In this document: positions 44,060-55,339 of the stretch, one piece after another | Layout: each line of letters opens with the position of its first letter | Numbering within the stretch: position 1 is the stretch's first letter | Position numbers and translations under genes: made by a program | DNA from: Cordilura impudica | Lineage: Eukaryota; Arthropoda; Insecta; Diptera; Scathophagidae | Reading direction: 5' to 3' | DNA length: 64,000 nucleotides | NCBI GenBank assembly: GCA_963682025.1 | Contig: OY821519.1 | Span: forward strand, 13,397,168-13,461,167 | Notes under the pieces: generated by a model | Database searches by the model: none | Seen by the model: only the letters and a program-made list of their open reading frames with translations | What the model was told of the DNA's origin: nothing

Positions 44060-45233
44060 AGGGCTGTCAGATATGGCGATTTCTCGCCAAACATGGCGAT
44101 TTTGAAACGTGTTTGGCGTCGGGATTTTCCATATGGCGACATGGCGATTTTTTGGCGATTTATGATGTAACTGGCGATTGTCTTGGCTATTTTCACCATT
44201 TATATTATTTCAGTGATTTTTTTAAATAATTTGTCGGTTTTTGTTATCATTACTAATTAAAAAAAAATAGTCTGGTAACCTTTTTTACATGATTCGAATT
44301 CATTATCTCAAACTAAATTTGGCGTTATTCAAGAAACATTAAAAACATTTATGGATCCAAATGTACCAATGGGCGTGTATGAAACTCAATGGGGAAACTT
44401 CTGTTCATAAATTGGAATAGTTATTTTAATAACGAAATTCCAACAAATTTACTTGATTTTTGGCCAAAAGTGTTTGATTATCATGATGCAGCAGGTACGT
44501 ACCATTTTAAGGAATTATCTTTGGCCGTTCTTAATATGTTGGTTGTTCCAACCAGTAATGCCTTCGTTGAAAGGGTCTTTTCCATAATGAATTATACCAA
44601 AACTCGATTAAGAAATAAAATTCAATATGAGCTTTTAGACGCTCTATTGAGAATAATAAATCACATGAACGTTAACAAATTGTGCTGCAATTTTTTTTAC
44701 ATCGACTAATGAAATGATAAAAAAATTCAATTTAAATAATATGTATAAAAGTCAAGACACAAATAAATCGATGAGGCTGAAATTTACGATCTTATTTACT
44801 TATGTACTTAATTTTACTTTCTTTTAACTGATCATATGATCTCCATTTTTATGTAATTTAAATATATAAAACTCTCTTTTTAAAAAGTATTAAAATTCTT
44901 TTAGCAGTAAAAAAGACAAAAGAGAATGTAAATGTGTATATATTTTACTAAATTATAATATTTATGAATTAAATAAAAAAAATTAGCAAAAACTAAACTA
45001 AATTTACTTTTGGCGATTTTTAGTTTTTTTTCAGTTTTTTTTTTTTTTGGCGATTTTTGACTTAAATATTATACTAGCTTTTTTGTGTAAACAAAATTTT
45101 ATTTTTTTAAATAAAAAAAAAAATAAAATTAACAAAAACTGAACAAATTTGACTTTTGGCGATTTTTGGCGACTTTTGGCGATTTTTGACATCCGGTTTG
45201 GCGATGGAGCTCAAAAAAAATCTGACAACCCTG
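44060..45233 (+). mobile_element. hAT element hAT2, nested in the TTAA element
   Basis: The TIRs are CAGGGCTGTCAGAT and ATCTGACAACCCTG. A perfect 8-bp duplication, CTCGCAAC, lies at 44052-44059 and 45234-45241. It is 1174 bp, internally deleted, and carries GGCGATTTTT-rich subterminal sequence at both ends. Confidence 0.9.
44285..44709 (+). pseudogene. hAT2 transposase C-terminal relic
   Basis: The frame 44389-44709 reads NLLDFWPKVFDYHDAAG, then FKELSLAVLNMLVVPTSNAF followed by VERVFSIMNYTKTRLRNKI. This is the hAT dimerisation domain. An upstream piece in another frame (44290-44410) contains SLSQTKFGVIQETLKTFMD. The catalytic region is missing. Confidence 0.8.
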
Positions 45234-45263
45234 CTCGCAACTCGCAGTTATGTGTTTAGGGCT

Positions 45264-45730
45264 TTAAACCGGGTAAAAGAACGATAACCAATATATTAGA
45301 AGAGTTTAAATTTATATCATCTGAAGCAGAAAAAAATTCAAATTGGAGTTATATCACAGAACAATATTGGGATACAACACTGAATACAACCCCTTTATGG
45401 ACTGAAGTTAACAAAAATTCTATTGGCGAAAATCCATTTAAAGAGCTATCAATATTTATTTTGTCTTTCTCAAAAGTCGAAGTTGAACGTTTGTTTAGTG
45501 TAATGGCATTAGTTAAAAGCAAACTTCGAACAGAACAAAATCCGAGTTGTTGTGGTCTGTAATACGAATAAAAGAAGGTTAGAAATTGAAAAATCGGTGC
45601 TGTTACACTAACAATATACCGAGCGATGTTGTTGATAAAAGTCGATCGTCAGAAAAATATCAGAGCCAAGAAGAACTTGAAGATGAAGACATCACAGAAA
45701 TATTAGATACCATAAACATATTATTGTAAT
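45264..45730 (+). pseudogene. hAT1 transposase C-terminal relic
   Basis: It reads PGKRTITNILEEFKF, then NPFKELSIFILSFSKVEVER followed by LFSVMALVKSKLRTEQN. This is the hAT C-terminal core with the usual P-x-S-N replaced by SFSKVEVER. It is broken by a stop soon after. EELEDEDITEILDTINI-like acidic codons follow at about 45670-45725 in another frame. Confidence 0.7.
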
Positions 45731-46302
45731 ATAATCATATCTTTTAATAATATAAATTCTGTTATAATTGAAATTAAAAAAAAAATCCGTCTAAAATTAA
45801 AAAAATTTAATATAAATTTTAAAAAAAACTCAATTTGATGTTAAAAAAAATTACAGATGAAATCCAAAATAATTTTAATTAAAATTTAAAAAATATAAAT
45901 CGAAACTTATGTTTTATATTAATTTTTCGATTTAAAAAGCAAAGAATTTATTAATAAGTATTTAATTTTTCTATATAAAGGTAATGAAATTTGAAAAAAA
46001 AAAAAAAAAATTTAGCAACTTTTTTTTTGACTCGAGTACGTTTTAGCCTCTTTTTTTTTTTTTTGCAATTTAGCATCTTTGCAATTTCAAATTATGGCAA
46101 CACTGATCAAAATTAAAAACATCGATCTGTCTCGCATGAGCATTCGAACGAATAGGTTGCTTCGCTGCTTTGGGTTTGAGAGAATAAATGTATATTTTTA
46201 ATTTTTAATGAATTCTTCTTTACTAAAAAAAATAAGATAAACAGTTCATCAATTTATACGAAAAATTTAACTATTAATAATGCATCGTAAGGAAAATAAA
46301 AT

Positions 46303-46650
46303 TTGATTTATTTAACCAGAACTTCGGAAGTTTTTAATATATTTCCATATAATTTGAGAAAATTAAATGAATATGTTAATTTATTGGAAACTTTACTAGT
46401 AAAGTACAGTATGCGTTTTAATGTTTTTGATCATATAGAAAATATAATTGAATTTCAAGTGTTGATATCAAAGAAGAATGAGAAATTAAAGAATGAAATA
46501 CTTAAATTATATTCGGTGTTTGGGTCAACACATATGTATATGTGAGTCTTCATTTTCCTCCTTAAAATTGATTAAAAATGAAACGGGAAATCGTCTAACA
46601 GATTGAGGATCTTGTTAGCATAAAATCTTGCTCATATGATATTGATCGTG
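46303..46650 (+). pseudogene. Buster/ZBED-type hAT transposase relic
   Basis: The frame at 46303-46545 includes LKNEILKLYSVFGSTHMYM. After a one-base shift it continues CESSFSSLKLIKNETGNRLT and D-stop. The pattern G-S-T-x-x-C-E-x-x-F-S-x-x-K-x-x-K-x-x-x-R-x-R-L-T-D is typical of the Buster/ZBED5/FAM200 branch of hAT. It is a fragment with no TIR assigned. Confidence 0.6.
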
Positions 46651-47184
46651 CTATACAACATGAACCTTGAAATGGGTTAGTTAATTTTTTTTATTAACGT
46701 ACATTTTCTTATTTTAACTATATGTTTCTCTAAGTGCATTGAGTAAGAGAGAGATTGCAGCTCACTCACACAAAGCAAAATATGATGGTATATGTTTGCC
46801 GACCACCGATTTAAATAAACTCAAGCACTCTCATTAAATAGCGTTTTATGAAACGATAAAACGGCAGCAAAAAGTTAACCATTCTTATCATGCAATACAA
46901 AATTACAAGTAACCAATGGTATTTTAAATACGGAACTAATCAATAAAATCAGTGGAATATTGGAAAATCTTTTTTCCCGCAGGAATATAACTTAATTAAA
47001 GCGTTGAGTTAGAAATTATTCAGGCTCAAGATCAAGCAAAAAACATTGGCACATTTGTTTCCAAAATTGACCTATATTTTGCATCACAGACTATACAGCT
47101 CTTTCGGGAAGTGTCACCAACCCTCATCAGTAACCAAAAGCAGTAGATAGTTTCTTTGGTAAAAACAAAGTTCAGAAAATACAC
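46651..47184. other. AT-rich DNA with a repeat fragment
   Basis: ATTATTCAGGCTCAAGATCA near 47015 belongs to the repeat also seen at 5.6 and 49.29 kb. A minus-strand frame (47032-47226) has RVGDTSRKSCIVCDAKYRSI. I do not recognise it. Confidence 0.4.
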
Positions 47185-47186
47185 AC

Positions 47187-48900
47187 ATGAAACACAAATT
47201 GTTCTGTTCCAAAACAGCCAACACATATTTTTATGTGTGTTTCAAAATTTTGTGCGGTGCCGAACACATCATGACTGTGTTCCGTTTTAAAATTTCTTTA
47301 TCGAGCATATTTCTATAACGTAGTTTTTGTTTCGAACACACATAAACCACATAGATTCAAGTGTTCTGGTACGTGTACTGTGAAAAAACAGAACATGAGC
47401 AATAAACAGCTTCGAGTTCAGTTATATTTTAAGTTCGTGCTCTGGCTCGTGTACTGCGAAAAAACAGAACATGAAAAATAAACAGGTTCGAGTTCAGTTA
47501 TATTTTAAGTTCGTGTTTGTGCATTGACACTAATTGGTTTGCAAATTAAGGGTGCGTGATTGTGTTAATGGATGCAAAACATCCTAACAACCAACAAGTG
47601 TATTTTATGATGCAAAATTGTGATTGTGTCTAAGGTTATTTGTTACAAAAAAAAATTTTTTTTGCAAAAGATCCTAACAACCAACAAGTGTGTCTTTTAT
47701 GTCACAAAATTGGGTTATTCGTCTACGAAATTAAATGAAAATTACGAGAAAAAAGCAATTGTAAACAATTGCAACGAAAATCATAAAAAAGGAGCAATGA
47801 AATTTTGAAAAAAAAACCCATGAAGCCTTAACTTAAAAAGGAGTGTAAATATTATTTCTATTGACACTCATTGGTTGGAAAGATAACAGTGTTAATGTAT
47901 GTTAAACATGGCAAAAAACCGAAACAATAAAAACAGTTTTATAAAAGGATTGTAATTTTTTTTGTAATAGGCTTCGTTAAAATCTTTTCTGAAGAAAGTT
48001 ACACAAGTGTAATTTTTATGATGTTAAATTGTGTTTTTGTTTTAAATCATTTGTAAGAATTTAAAACACAAACAGGGAAACAAAATAATTGTTTAGTACA
48101 TCATAAAAAATGGTCAACATAATTTCCCAATTAATTCTATTGACACTTATTGGTTGCGAAAATAAGGGTGGGTAATGTAAAAAACCTAACAACCAACAAG
48201 TGTACCTTTTATGATGCTAAATAGTGTTTTTGCCTTAAGTCTTTTATTACCATTTTTTTTATTACAATAAAAACCAGTCAATAAAAACAATTGTGAAAAT
48301 TTCAACGTAAATCATAAAAAGAATCATGAAAATATTTGACAATTCTAAACAATTTCAACGTAAATCATCAAAAAGGGCCAATGAAATTTGAATAAATTTG
48401 GTTGAAACAATTGTCGTCGTTTTTATCGGAGTGTATCAGATCTGGAATTGATGTTTTAATTTTTCGCAGTACACGAGCAAGAAAACTAAGTAAAAATATA
48501 ACTGAACTCGAATCTGTTTTTTTCATGTTCTGTTTTTCGCAGTACACGTACCAGAACAAGAACTTAAAATATAGCTGAACTCTAACCTGTTTTTTGTTCA
48601 TGTTTTTTTTTTTCCCAGTATATGTACCAGAACACGAACTTAAAATATAACTGAACTCGAACCTCTTTTTTGTTCATGTTCAGTTTTTTCGCAGTACACG
48701 TACCAGAACACGAACTTAAAATAAAGCTACACTCGAATCTGTATGGTTTATATGTGTTCGAATCAAAAGATACGTGATAGAAAAATATTCGTGTAGATAA
48801 CGAAATATTAAAATGAAACACATCCATGATGTGTTTGGCACCGTACAAAATTTATAAACACACATGAAAATAAAAATGTGTGTTTTGTGTTTGTTGGTCT
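47187..48900. mobile_element. Foldback-type element with repeated inner arms, about 1.7 kb
   Basis: The left outer part (TATTTTTATGTGTGTTTC, TTTTGTGCGGTGCC, GAACACATCATGA) is mirrored at 48822-48895. Inside each arm is a tandem repeat of about 78 bp (GGTACGTGTACTG, AAAAAACAGAACATGA, TCGAGTTCAGTTATATTTTA). There are two units on the left (from 47362 and 47440) and about four on the right (48450-48740). The core (47520-48390) has about three diverged units of about 300 bp marked by TATTGACAC...ATTGGTT and CAACCAACAAGTGT. Long inverted arms built of tandem repeats are the Foldback layout. Confidence 0.7.
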
Positions 48901-49186
48901 AAGCTATGTTTGTTTACATATATGTACGTGTTTTTTTATTCAGAGTGTGTTTTTTTTCTGTACTCTGGTAAAAAGTTAAATTCATATACATTTGCTGAAA
49001 ACAACCAAATGAGAATCCAAGCAAAGAGTTATACTTTCTAAGCCTCTTCCAATATAACAAACTAAAATATAAAACAACTTTGAAACAAATATGTTTGTAT
49101 ATGAGTACAAATTGCATACTACAATATATGTACATGTTTGTTTTTGTCTTGAAAAAACAAGAAAAACATTTTTTTTGCTATACTTA
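48901..49186. other. AT-rich DNA, no gene seen
   Basis: No repeat or domain was recognised. Confidence 0.4.
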
Positions 49187-49725
49187 CATTTAGCGTTAAC
49201 GGCGTGCCCTCCGTATTTTTAATTTTATTATCTTCTATAAAAAAAAAATTTATTTTCGATCTTTATCATTCCAATGATTGAGTTTCAAATTATTCAGGCT
49301 CAAGATCAAATATTTTTTCTTTAGAGCATAAAAAAATAAAAAAATTTTTATAGAAAATAACAAAATTAATTAAAATAACTTATCTTATATATTAAAAGAA
49401 TTTATGAATAAACTTTGCATTCAAGATTTCTTTCAATATTTTTCTTCTCTCAAACCTCTATAACTAGCGTTCTAATTAACGTAGGCTTTTGACATAGGTC
49501 TATGAACACTCGGTGGATCAAGCTCCTTCTTTTGAGCTATTAACTGCTTAAATTCGTTGGGGTTGAGGAAAGTTATGCGTGGAGAATCAACTTTACTTTC
49601 ACTGTACGTTAACTTATCTTGGCATATTTTGGCATTACTGTACGTTAACTTCTCTTGGCAAATTTTGGTATTATATTATAAAAATTAATATAATATAATG
49701 CTGCGAAGCAGCAGGGGTCCTCTAG
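49187..49725 (+). mobile_element. Candidate Helitron, third family, 3' end clear
   Basis: The 3' end has a hairpin GCTGCGAAGCAGC (49700-49712), then AGGGGTCCT and CTAG (49722-49725) before T. The left part is the repeat shared with 5496-5620. The exact 5'-TC end is not resolved. A minus-strand frame lies just inside the 3' end. Confidence 0.55.
49472..49684 (-). pseudogene. 70-codon unidentified frame inside a Helitron
   Basis: It is open from a stop at 49685 to a TAG at 49472, with no initial Met. It contains a duplicated KxCQxKLTYS (36-bp direct repeat) and then SPRITFLNPNEFKQLIAQKK, ELDPPSVHRPMSKAYVN. Composition is less A/T-biased than the surroundings, and residue content looks protein-like. 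Helitrons are known to capture host gene fragments, so a captured exon is possible. Chance is not excluded. No family was recognised. Confidence 0.35.
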
Positions 49726-50685
49726 TAATTATTAAACGTACTTTATAAATATGAGTTTTTGAGAGAGATTGTTATCTGCATTGGTAAAAAAAAAATCGTT
49801 AAATTAAAAGGAAGCTAAAAATTTAACGTCAAACAACATTTGAAAAATACAAGATATCACCATTAAAATACATTTGTTTAACGCCTTACGGAGCCGTCAA
49901 AAAAATTATTTTAAATAATATATAAGACAAATTTATAATTCGTTATAATTATACACCTATGTGATAATTATATGATGGGAGCAGATCAATCAACGATATA
50001 ATTTATAATCTTTATCAGGCCTATTTCTGTAGAAATACCACTGTGAGTGAAGTGTTTTTTTAAAAATGATGTTAATTACTATTAATTAATATTATTATAA
50101 ATATTAACTGTAATGTGACGACTTTGCCCTGAAAACACGGAAGACGATAATGTGGCATATCTGAAACATATCGTATCTTTTTAATACAATTAAAAAAAAT
50201 AATTTTTTTATATATATTTTTTTTAATGATTTAAAACTCATTTAAAATCTATTACCACAATTTTTATTTAAAAATAAAGATTTGCTCTGTAAAGGGTTAA
50301 AATTTGTTTAATGGTAAAATTAATTTTAAATTTAAAAACAAACAAAAACCTTGTTTAAAATAGTATTTGTTTGGTGATAACCAGAAAAGACAAAACAAAT
50401 ATAGCAAAAAAAAAAAAAAAGTAGCAAAAAAAAGCATTTATTTTTAATTTTTTTAAATTCATCAATGTCATAAAAACTGTTGGTTTTGCAATTAAAATTC
50501 AATAGAATTCAATTATGTTCTCTAAAAGGTCTTAATTGATTGATTGATGGATTGAGATTGAGAGAATAGAGAGACCTGTTGAAGAAAACAGAAAATTAAG
50601 CTGAAGATAACCAGTTTAATAATAATATTGAAATAAATTTCTTTTTTGTTTAAAATCTACTTAATAAGGAGTTAGATCGACGAAA
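49726..50685. other. AT-rich unique DNA, no gene seen
   Basis: There are homopolymer-rich stretches and short frames only. Confidence 0.45.
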
Positions 50686-50739
50686 TCTTAATCTTATCTT
50701 TGAAAAATATGTCAGTTATTATGTTTCAGTTTGATTATG

Positions 50740-51760
50740 TGGCGAAATAGAAGTACTTGCTAAAATTATTTAATATTTTCAACAAAATCCAAATTGTTCC
50801 TAAAAAAAAATTGCTCAAAAATTCGAAAATCAGCCCTCAAACCGTTTCCAGTGCTATTAGAATCTATCAAGAGGATTTGACCATTAATAGAAAACATGGT
50901 TAGAGAAGAAAGTAAAGTCCACATGATGTTTTAAAAGCCAAGAAAATAGGTAGCATATCGAAAAGAGCTCACAAGAAATACGGTAGAAAAACAGCCCGGC
51001 TAGCTCAATACTGGGCTTTGTAAACATACAAAAAGTTTTAAACGGGAACGCTGCAAAAAATTTGTGGGCCAAAAAACCACGAAAATTAAAATCATGTTTC
51101 ATAAACAAATACTTCGGGCGCACAATGGACTACGAAGCTTATATAGTGACAGATATTTGGCAGCTTCCGGGTCAAAAGTTTTGGGTTGCTAACACTCGAG
51201 GAAATGTCGAAGACAAGTTTAGGTTCCAAAATAAAAAAAAAAAATCATGTGAGTCTGATCACAGCGAATATGTGTAAACATCTAGTAATTAAACATTCTT
51301 TATGTAATTTTTTTAAAATCAAACAGAAAGCGTCATCTATGTATCAGTTATAGCAAAAACTGTTTCAGCTAATTCAACAACCCTTTGCTGTAAAACGTTA
51401 AAAATATCCCAATATAAACGTATATAAGTGATACATAGATGAAGCTTTTAAAAAAGTGGCATAAAAAAACAATGTTATATCATAATTTTTTCACCAATAC
51501 AATCATGTCACACAGCGTTATGTGTCAGCTCTCACCTATTACGTGTTGCACTGATTTTGTTATTGTATTGTGAAATAGAAATTTACCCCCCTGCGCGTAT
51601 AGATGTTTACACATCAAAAAATTCCAAAAATGTTGGTATGGCAAGCAATATGCAGTTGCGGCAAAAAAACAGAGTCATTTGCTACTACGGGCTTCATAAA
51701 TACCTGCCTGTTTTAAAAGTCTCTATTTTTCAAGCCATAACTATGTACTTTTTTTGTGGA
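50740..51760 (+). pseudogene. Tc1-like transposase relic, interrupted
   Basis: The N-terminal part at about 50800-50880 reads LLKNSKISPQTVSSAIRIYQ, EDLTINRKHG. The middle part is at 51062-51235 (WAKKPRKLKSCFINK, MDYEAYIVTDIWQLPGQKF, then NVEDKFRFQ). The next block, after an insertion, is at about 51635-51715 (LVWQAICSCGKKTESFATTG, FIN). In insect Tc1-like transposases these three blocks are contiguous, and MDDETY carries the first catalytic Asp. Here it is MDYEAY. Stops are numerous. Confidence 0.75.
51240..51620. mobile_element. TIR insertion in the Tc1-like relic
   Basis: The ends share TGTGTAAACATCTA (51268 region) and, inverted, TAGATGTTTACACATC at 51599-51614. Inner arms GCGTCATCTATGTATCAGTT and GTGATACATAGATGAAGC are also mirrored. 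It splits the transposase between KFRFQ and the LVWQAIC block. Related ends lie at 210-254, 8745-8827 and 58318-58475. Confidence 0.55.
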
Positions 51761-51904
51761 CATTTCGACGTGAATGGTTTTTTTAAAGTTTAAATTTCGT
51801 GGAATAGCCGATATACGTCATTATAAAATAGTATATAAATAAATAATTGACTGACTGAAAATATCTGTCATAAATCAAAAAAAAAATTTTTTTTAATTTT
51901 TTGC

Positions 51905-52030
51905 AAAAAAAAAATTTGCTTTGCAAAGTTTCAGCTCGATTGGATCACGGAAAAAGGGTTATAAATCGATCCAAAATTTTGTCGACAAGCTGACAAGCAG
52001 GCACTACGAGTTAATATAGACGGGCGGCCA
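51905..52030 (-). mobile_element. D2-type 5' fragment
   Basis: CGATCCAAAATTTTGTCGAC, CAGGCACTACGAGTTAATAT is the reverse of the D2 A/B/C left end. Confidence 0.6.
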
Positions 52031-52031
52031 G

Positions 52032-52505
52032 AGCCCAGCACTCGCAATTCGAGTCCAAATTCAAAAAAATGTTATTTTTTCATTATTTTTTTTTTAAATC
52101 TATATATTAATATTATATTTATGAATATTTAAATTAAATTCATTAAATTGTGAATTTTTAAATAAAATTCTTTAAATTTCATTATAAATATTTGTTGAAT
52201 ACACAGAAGAAATATAAATGGGTTTGTTAATAAATAATTTTATAAGAGTCTAAAGGTATGCTAATCAATTTTAGCCAATTCACAATTCAACACAGGGGAA
52301 TACATTAACAAATTTAATAAACATAAACACAGTATTGTATAGTTTTATGTATTTTATGTATGTGTTAGTAGCATCTTTATATGATTATTACTAAAAAAAA
52401 AAATGTACCATGTATATTATATATTATATTTTCTGTCAAAGTCGGTTGATAACTAAAAGCGTAGAAGGGGTCATTAGAAATCGCCTTGCCTATTAATATT
52501 ATAGA
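52032..52505 (-). mobile_element. Non-autonomous Helitron H6, diverged
   Basis: The hairpin CACTCGCAATTCGAGT is near 52038. On the minus strand the 5' end is TCTATAATATTAATAGGCAA (52505 inward). The CTAG end is lost where it meets GGGCGGCCAGAGCCC. It is the longer subfamily, like 4385-4985. Confidence 0.75.
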
Positions 52506-53635
52506 TAGAAGCAAGAGTATGTTTGTATGTTTGTTTGCCTGTAGCTTATAGCAGGCTAAACTATTACACCAATATATCTGAAATTTTTACAGAGTCTGAC
52601 AGTGTTACTGAAAGGAACTATAGGCTATATATTTTTTTGATATTTTTAGTGTACTTGGCAACTCCTATACAAAGTGCGTTTTTAATATCATATATGTATA
52701 TTGAGTACTAAAACAGGGATTGCTTTGCAAATTTTGTGATGTTACCTATTATTAACGTGGGTAGTGTAAAAAAATGGATGGGATTGGATAATGGGCGGAC
52801 CACACCCCATACAAAGCAAATATTAAATGACATATATCTGGAGTACTGTCGAATTGAAAATGGAGTCGAATTAAAAATGGGCGTGATTGGAACAGTGAGC
52901 GTGGCATCGTCCATACAAAGTAAATCTATATATATCAATCTAAATATATGGACTCCAAAATGGATGGACCGATTTTAACGAAATTTTAAGGGAATCTTAA
53001 GAATAGCCTGGCGGGTGACCCTGTAAGGTCTGATTTTTGATTTCTGGTCTGTGGGCGGTAGGGAGTGGCAAAATCAAATTTTAATATTGTATCACTAATG
53101 ACATCTATATAAAAATGGATGGACCAATTTTAATGAAATTTTGATGGAATCTTCGATCTTGATATTCTTGATATTCGATTTTTAGTCTGTGATCGGAGGG
53201 GCGTGACAGTGCACCTATAGATATCGTTATTAAATTTAAGATGCAATACAAAAAACCAAATATTTTCTTAGGGCCAGCAACGCGGACCGGGCCAAGCTGG
53301 TATATAATAATATCATACATTAGTGGGTGTGGCACCACCTATACAAAAAAATACAAAATACATTAAAGAGACAGTCTTGAAAATTTTGACAAGTACATTA
53401 ATTAACAATTTGGGTGAAATTGCCAAATTCAAAAATCGTTGAAACCGATATTCAGGAAAAAAAATTGCCAAAAACAAAAATGTTATAAATCAAAAATATC
53501 TAAAATAAAAACTTGCCAAATGCTATTCTAAATTCTAGGCCCATCGTTAAGTGTTGTCAAATTTAATGTGAAAAATCCATGTTTATCTCATAGGGAGCTA
53601 CATGTAGCAAAAATTTTTTTGAAAAAAATTTTTGT
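52506..53635. repeat. Low-complexity dispersed repeat with 'GTGGGCG' phrases
   Basis: GGATGGACCGATTTTAACGAAATTT (split: GGATGGACCGATTTTAAC / GAAATTT) occurs near 52963. A close copy, GGATGGACCAATTTTAATG, occurs near 53116, so the unit repeats at about 153 bp. GGGCGGACCACACCCCATAC and GGTGTGGCACCACC phrases resemble 24.6-25.0 kb. Open frames here have no domain. Confidence 0.45.
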
Positions 53636-53639
53636 CATC

Positions 53640-53853
53640 GCCATGAGTATACAGAGTTTCAGCCCGATTAGATCACGGGAAAAGGGTTAAAAATCGATCC
53701 TAGGTTTTGTCGACAAACAAATGAGCTGACACTACAAGTTAATATAAAGGAGTAAAAATAAAACAAAATATTTTAATTGCACAATACAAACTTCGTAGGA
53801 AAAATCGATTATGAAAGTCTCGGTAAGGGGCGAAGCACGACAGGTCATACTAG
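53640..53853 (+). mobile_element. D2-type fragment ending in a Helitron-like CTAG
   Basis: GATCACGGGAAAAGGG, AATCGATCC and GACACTACAAGTTAATATAA are the reverse of the D2 left end. The sequence continues to GGGGCGAAGCACGACAGG and CTAG at 53850-53853, then T, which resembles a Helitron terminus. The hairpin is weak. Confidence 0.4.
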
Positions 53854-53999
53854 TTTAACTATAAATTTAAATTTTTCACGTAAATACTCACTTCATGTAT
53901 TTTAAATTATTTCTATGGGATCAAACCTTTTTTATATTAAATACATTTTTTTCTTGGTTGAATATAAATAACTCTAATAAAAAAATTAACCCATAAAAA

Positions 54000-54560
54000 T
54001 ATAAAATGAAAAACAAAAAATTAAAATTAAGAAATAAAAAATGAAAAATGAAAATTGAAAAACAAAAAATGAAAATTAAAAAATGAAAAATAAAAAATGA
54101 AAAATAAAAAAATGAAAAACAAAAATGAAAAATGAAAACAGCAAAATGAAAAATGAAAAAATAAAAAATGGAAAAAGATAAATAAAAAATGAAAAATAAA
54201 ACATGCAAAATGAAAAATAGAAAATGAAAAATGAAAAATAAAAAATTAAAAAAGAAAAATTAAAAATAAAAAATGAAAAAGAAAAATAAAAAATGAAAAA
54301 CGAAAAATGAAAAATTAAAAATGAGAAATAAAAAATGAAAAATGAAAATTATAAAATGAAAAATAAAAAATGATAACTAAAAATGAAAGATAAAAACAGC
54401 AAAATGAAAAATGCAAAAATAAAAAATGGAAAAAATTGAATAAAAAATGAAAAATGATACATGCAAAATAAAAAATGAAAAATAGAAAATGAAAAATTAA
54501 AAATAAAAAATGGAAAAAAAAAATCAAAAATAAAAAATGAAAAAAGAAAAATAACAAAAT
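54000..54560. repeat. Degenerate AAAAATG/AAAAATA array
   Basis: Mixed GAAAAAT, TAAAAAAT and similar units. F/H-rich minus-strand frames are artefacts of the array. Confidence 0.9.
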
Positions 54561-54561
54561 G

Positions 54562-55334
54562 AACAAGTAAGAAAATTATAGTCGGTCTAGACCGACTATA
54601 CGATACCCTATGCCATGCGTTTAGAAACCCTATCTCTTAGGCCCAACTAACTGGACATAGAAAATAAGCAAAAACCAAATTTGAGTGGGATTTTTATTAA
54701 TTTTTTTGGCTGCAGATATGAAAAAGTTCATATCGGATGCTATATCTATATAGGGACTAGGCCAAAAAATGGATCGATCCTGATCATGTTTGGTGAAGAG
54801 TCTTGTATTTTGCAAAAATATATACAAACAAAATTTGAGAAGAATCAGTGCAATATTTTTGTTTTTTAATAGATTTAAGTGAAGATCGGGAAGCAGCTCT
54901 ATATGGGGTCAAAGGGATCATTTTTGGACTACTCATTAATGGATGTAATGAACGCATAAAAACCCAATGTGAGTAAGATCTATATGACAATTTGGATCTT
55001 AAGGCAATTTACGTCGATTTCATATGGGTAATTTGTATGGGGGCTAGGTCTGAACATGGACCGATTCTCACCAATTTCAATAGGGTTCATCCCATGGACG
55101 ATAGAAGCTGATATACCAAATTTCATCAAAATATATTCATATGTGCGACCTGCAGTTTGATTACAAGGTTTACATGGACACACAGACGGACGGACGGACA
55201 TTGTTAAATCAACTCAGAAAGTGGTTCTGATTCGATCGGTATAATTAAAGATGGGTCTAGGTCAAATATTTTTGGTTGTTACAAACAGCAGCACAAAGTC
55301 ATTATACCCAAACCACATAGTGGTATAGGGTATA
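54562..55334 (+). mobile_element. D1 repeat, full length, inside heptamer arrays
   Basis: AACAAGTAAGAAAATTATAG starts the end palindrome. Two GGAC tetranucleotides and the 3' hairpin GGTGGTATAGGGTATA complete it. Heptamer arrays touch both ends. Confidence 0.92.
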
Positions 55335-55339
55335 AAAAT

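Larger units (their letters stand above)
43616..45263 (+). mobile_element. TTAA-flanked TIR element (MITE), nested in hAT1
   Basis: The left end is GTCCTAAACACATAACGGCG and the inverted right end is AGCCCTAAACACATAACTGCG (one base at each tip differing). Both are followed by GAGTTGCGAG. TTAA lies at 43612-43615 and 45264-45267. Taking out the element plus one TTAA restores an open hAT frame. TTAA duplication is typical of piggyBac and Kolobok types. No transposase of its own is visible. Confidence 0.7.
43219..46105 (+). mobile_element. hAT element hAT1, 2.9 kb including nested elements
   Basis: The TIRs start CAGTGTTGCCAT at 43219 and end ATGGCAACACTG at 46105. Flanks TCAAAAAT and ATCAAAAT look like a slipped 8-bp duplication. 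Transposase pieces lie at about 43500-43615 and 45264-45560. The nested element at 43616-45263 separates them. Confidence 0.75.

Noticed and set aside
47095..47140. Second hammerhead-like core on the minus strand (CTGATGA, GGG...CCC, GAAA, ..GTC)
   Set aside because: The boxes are present, but stem I and stem III cannot be formed properly in either type I or type III topology. It is probably chance.
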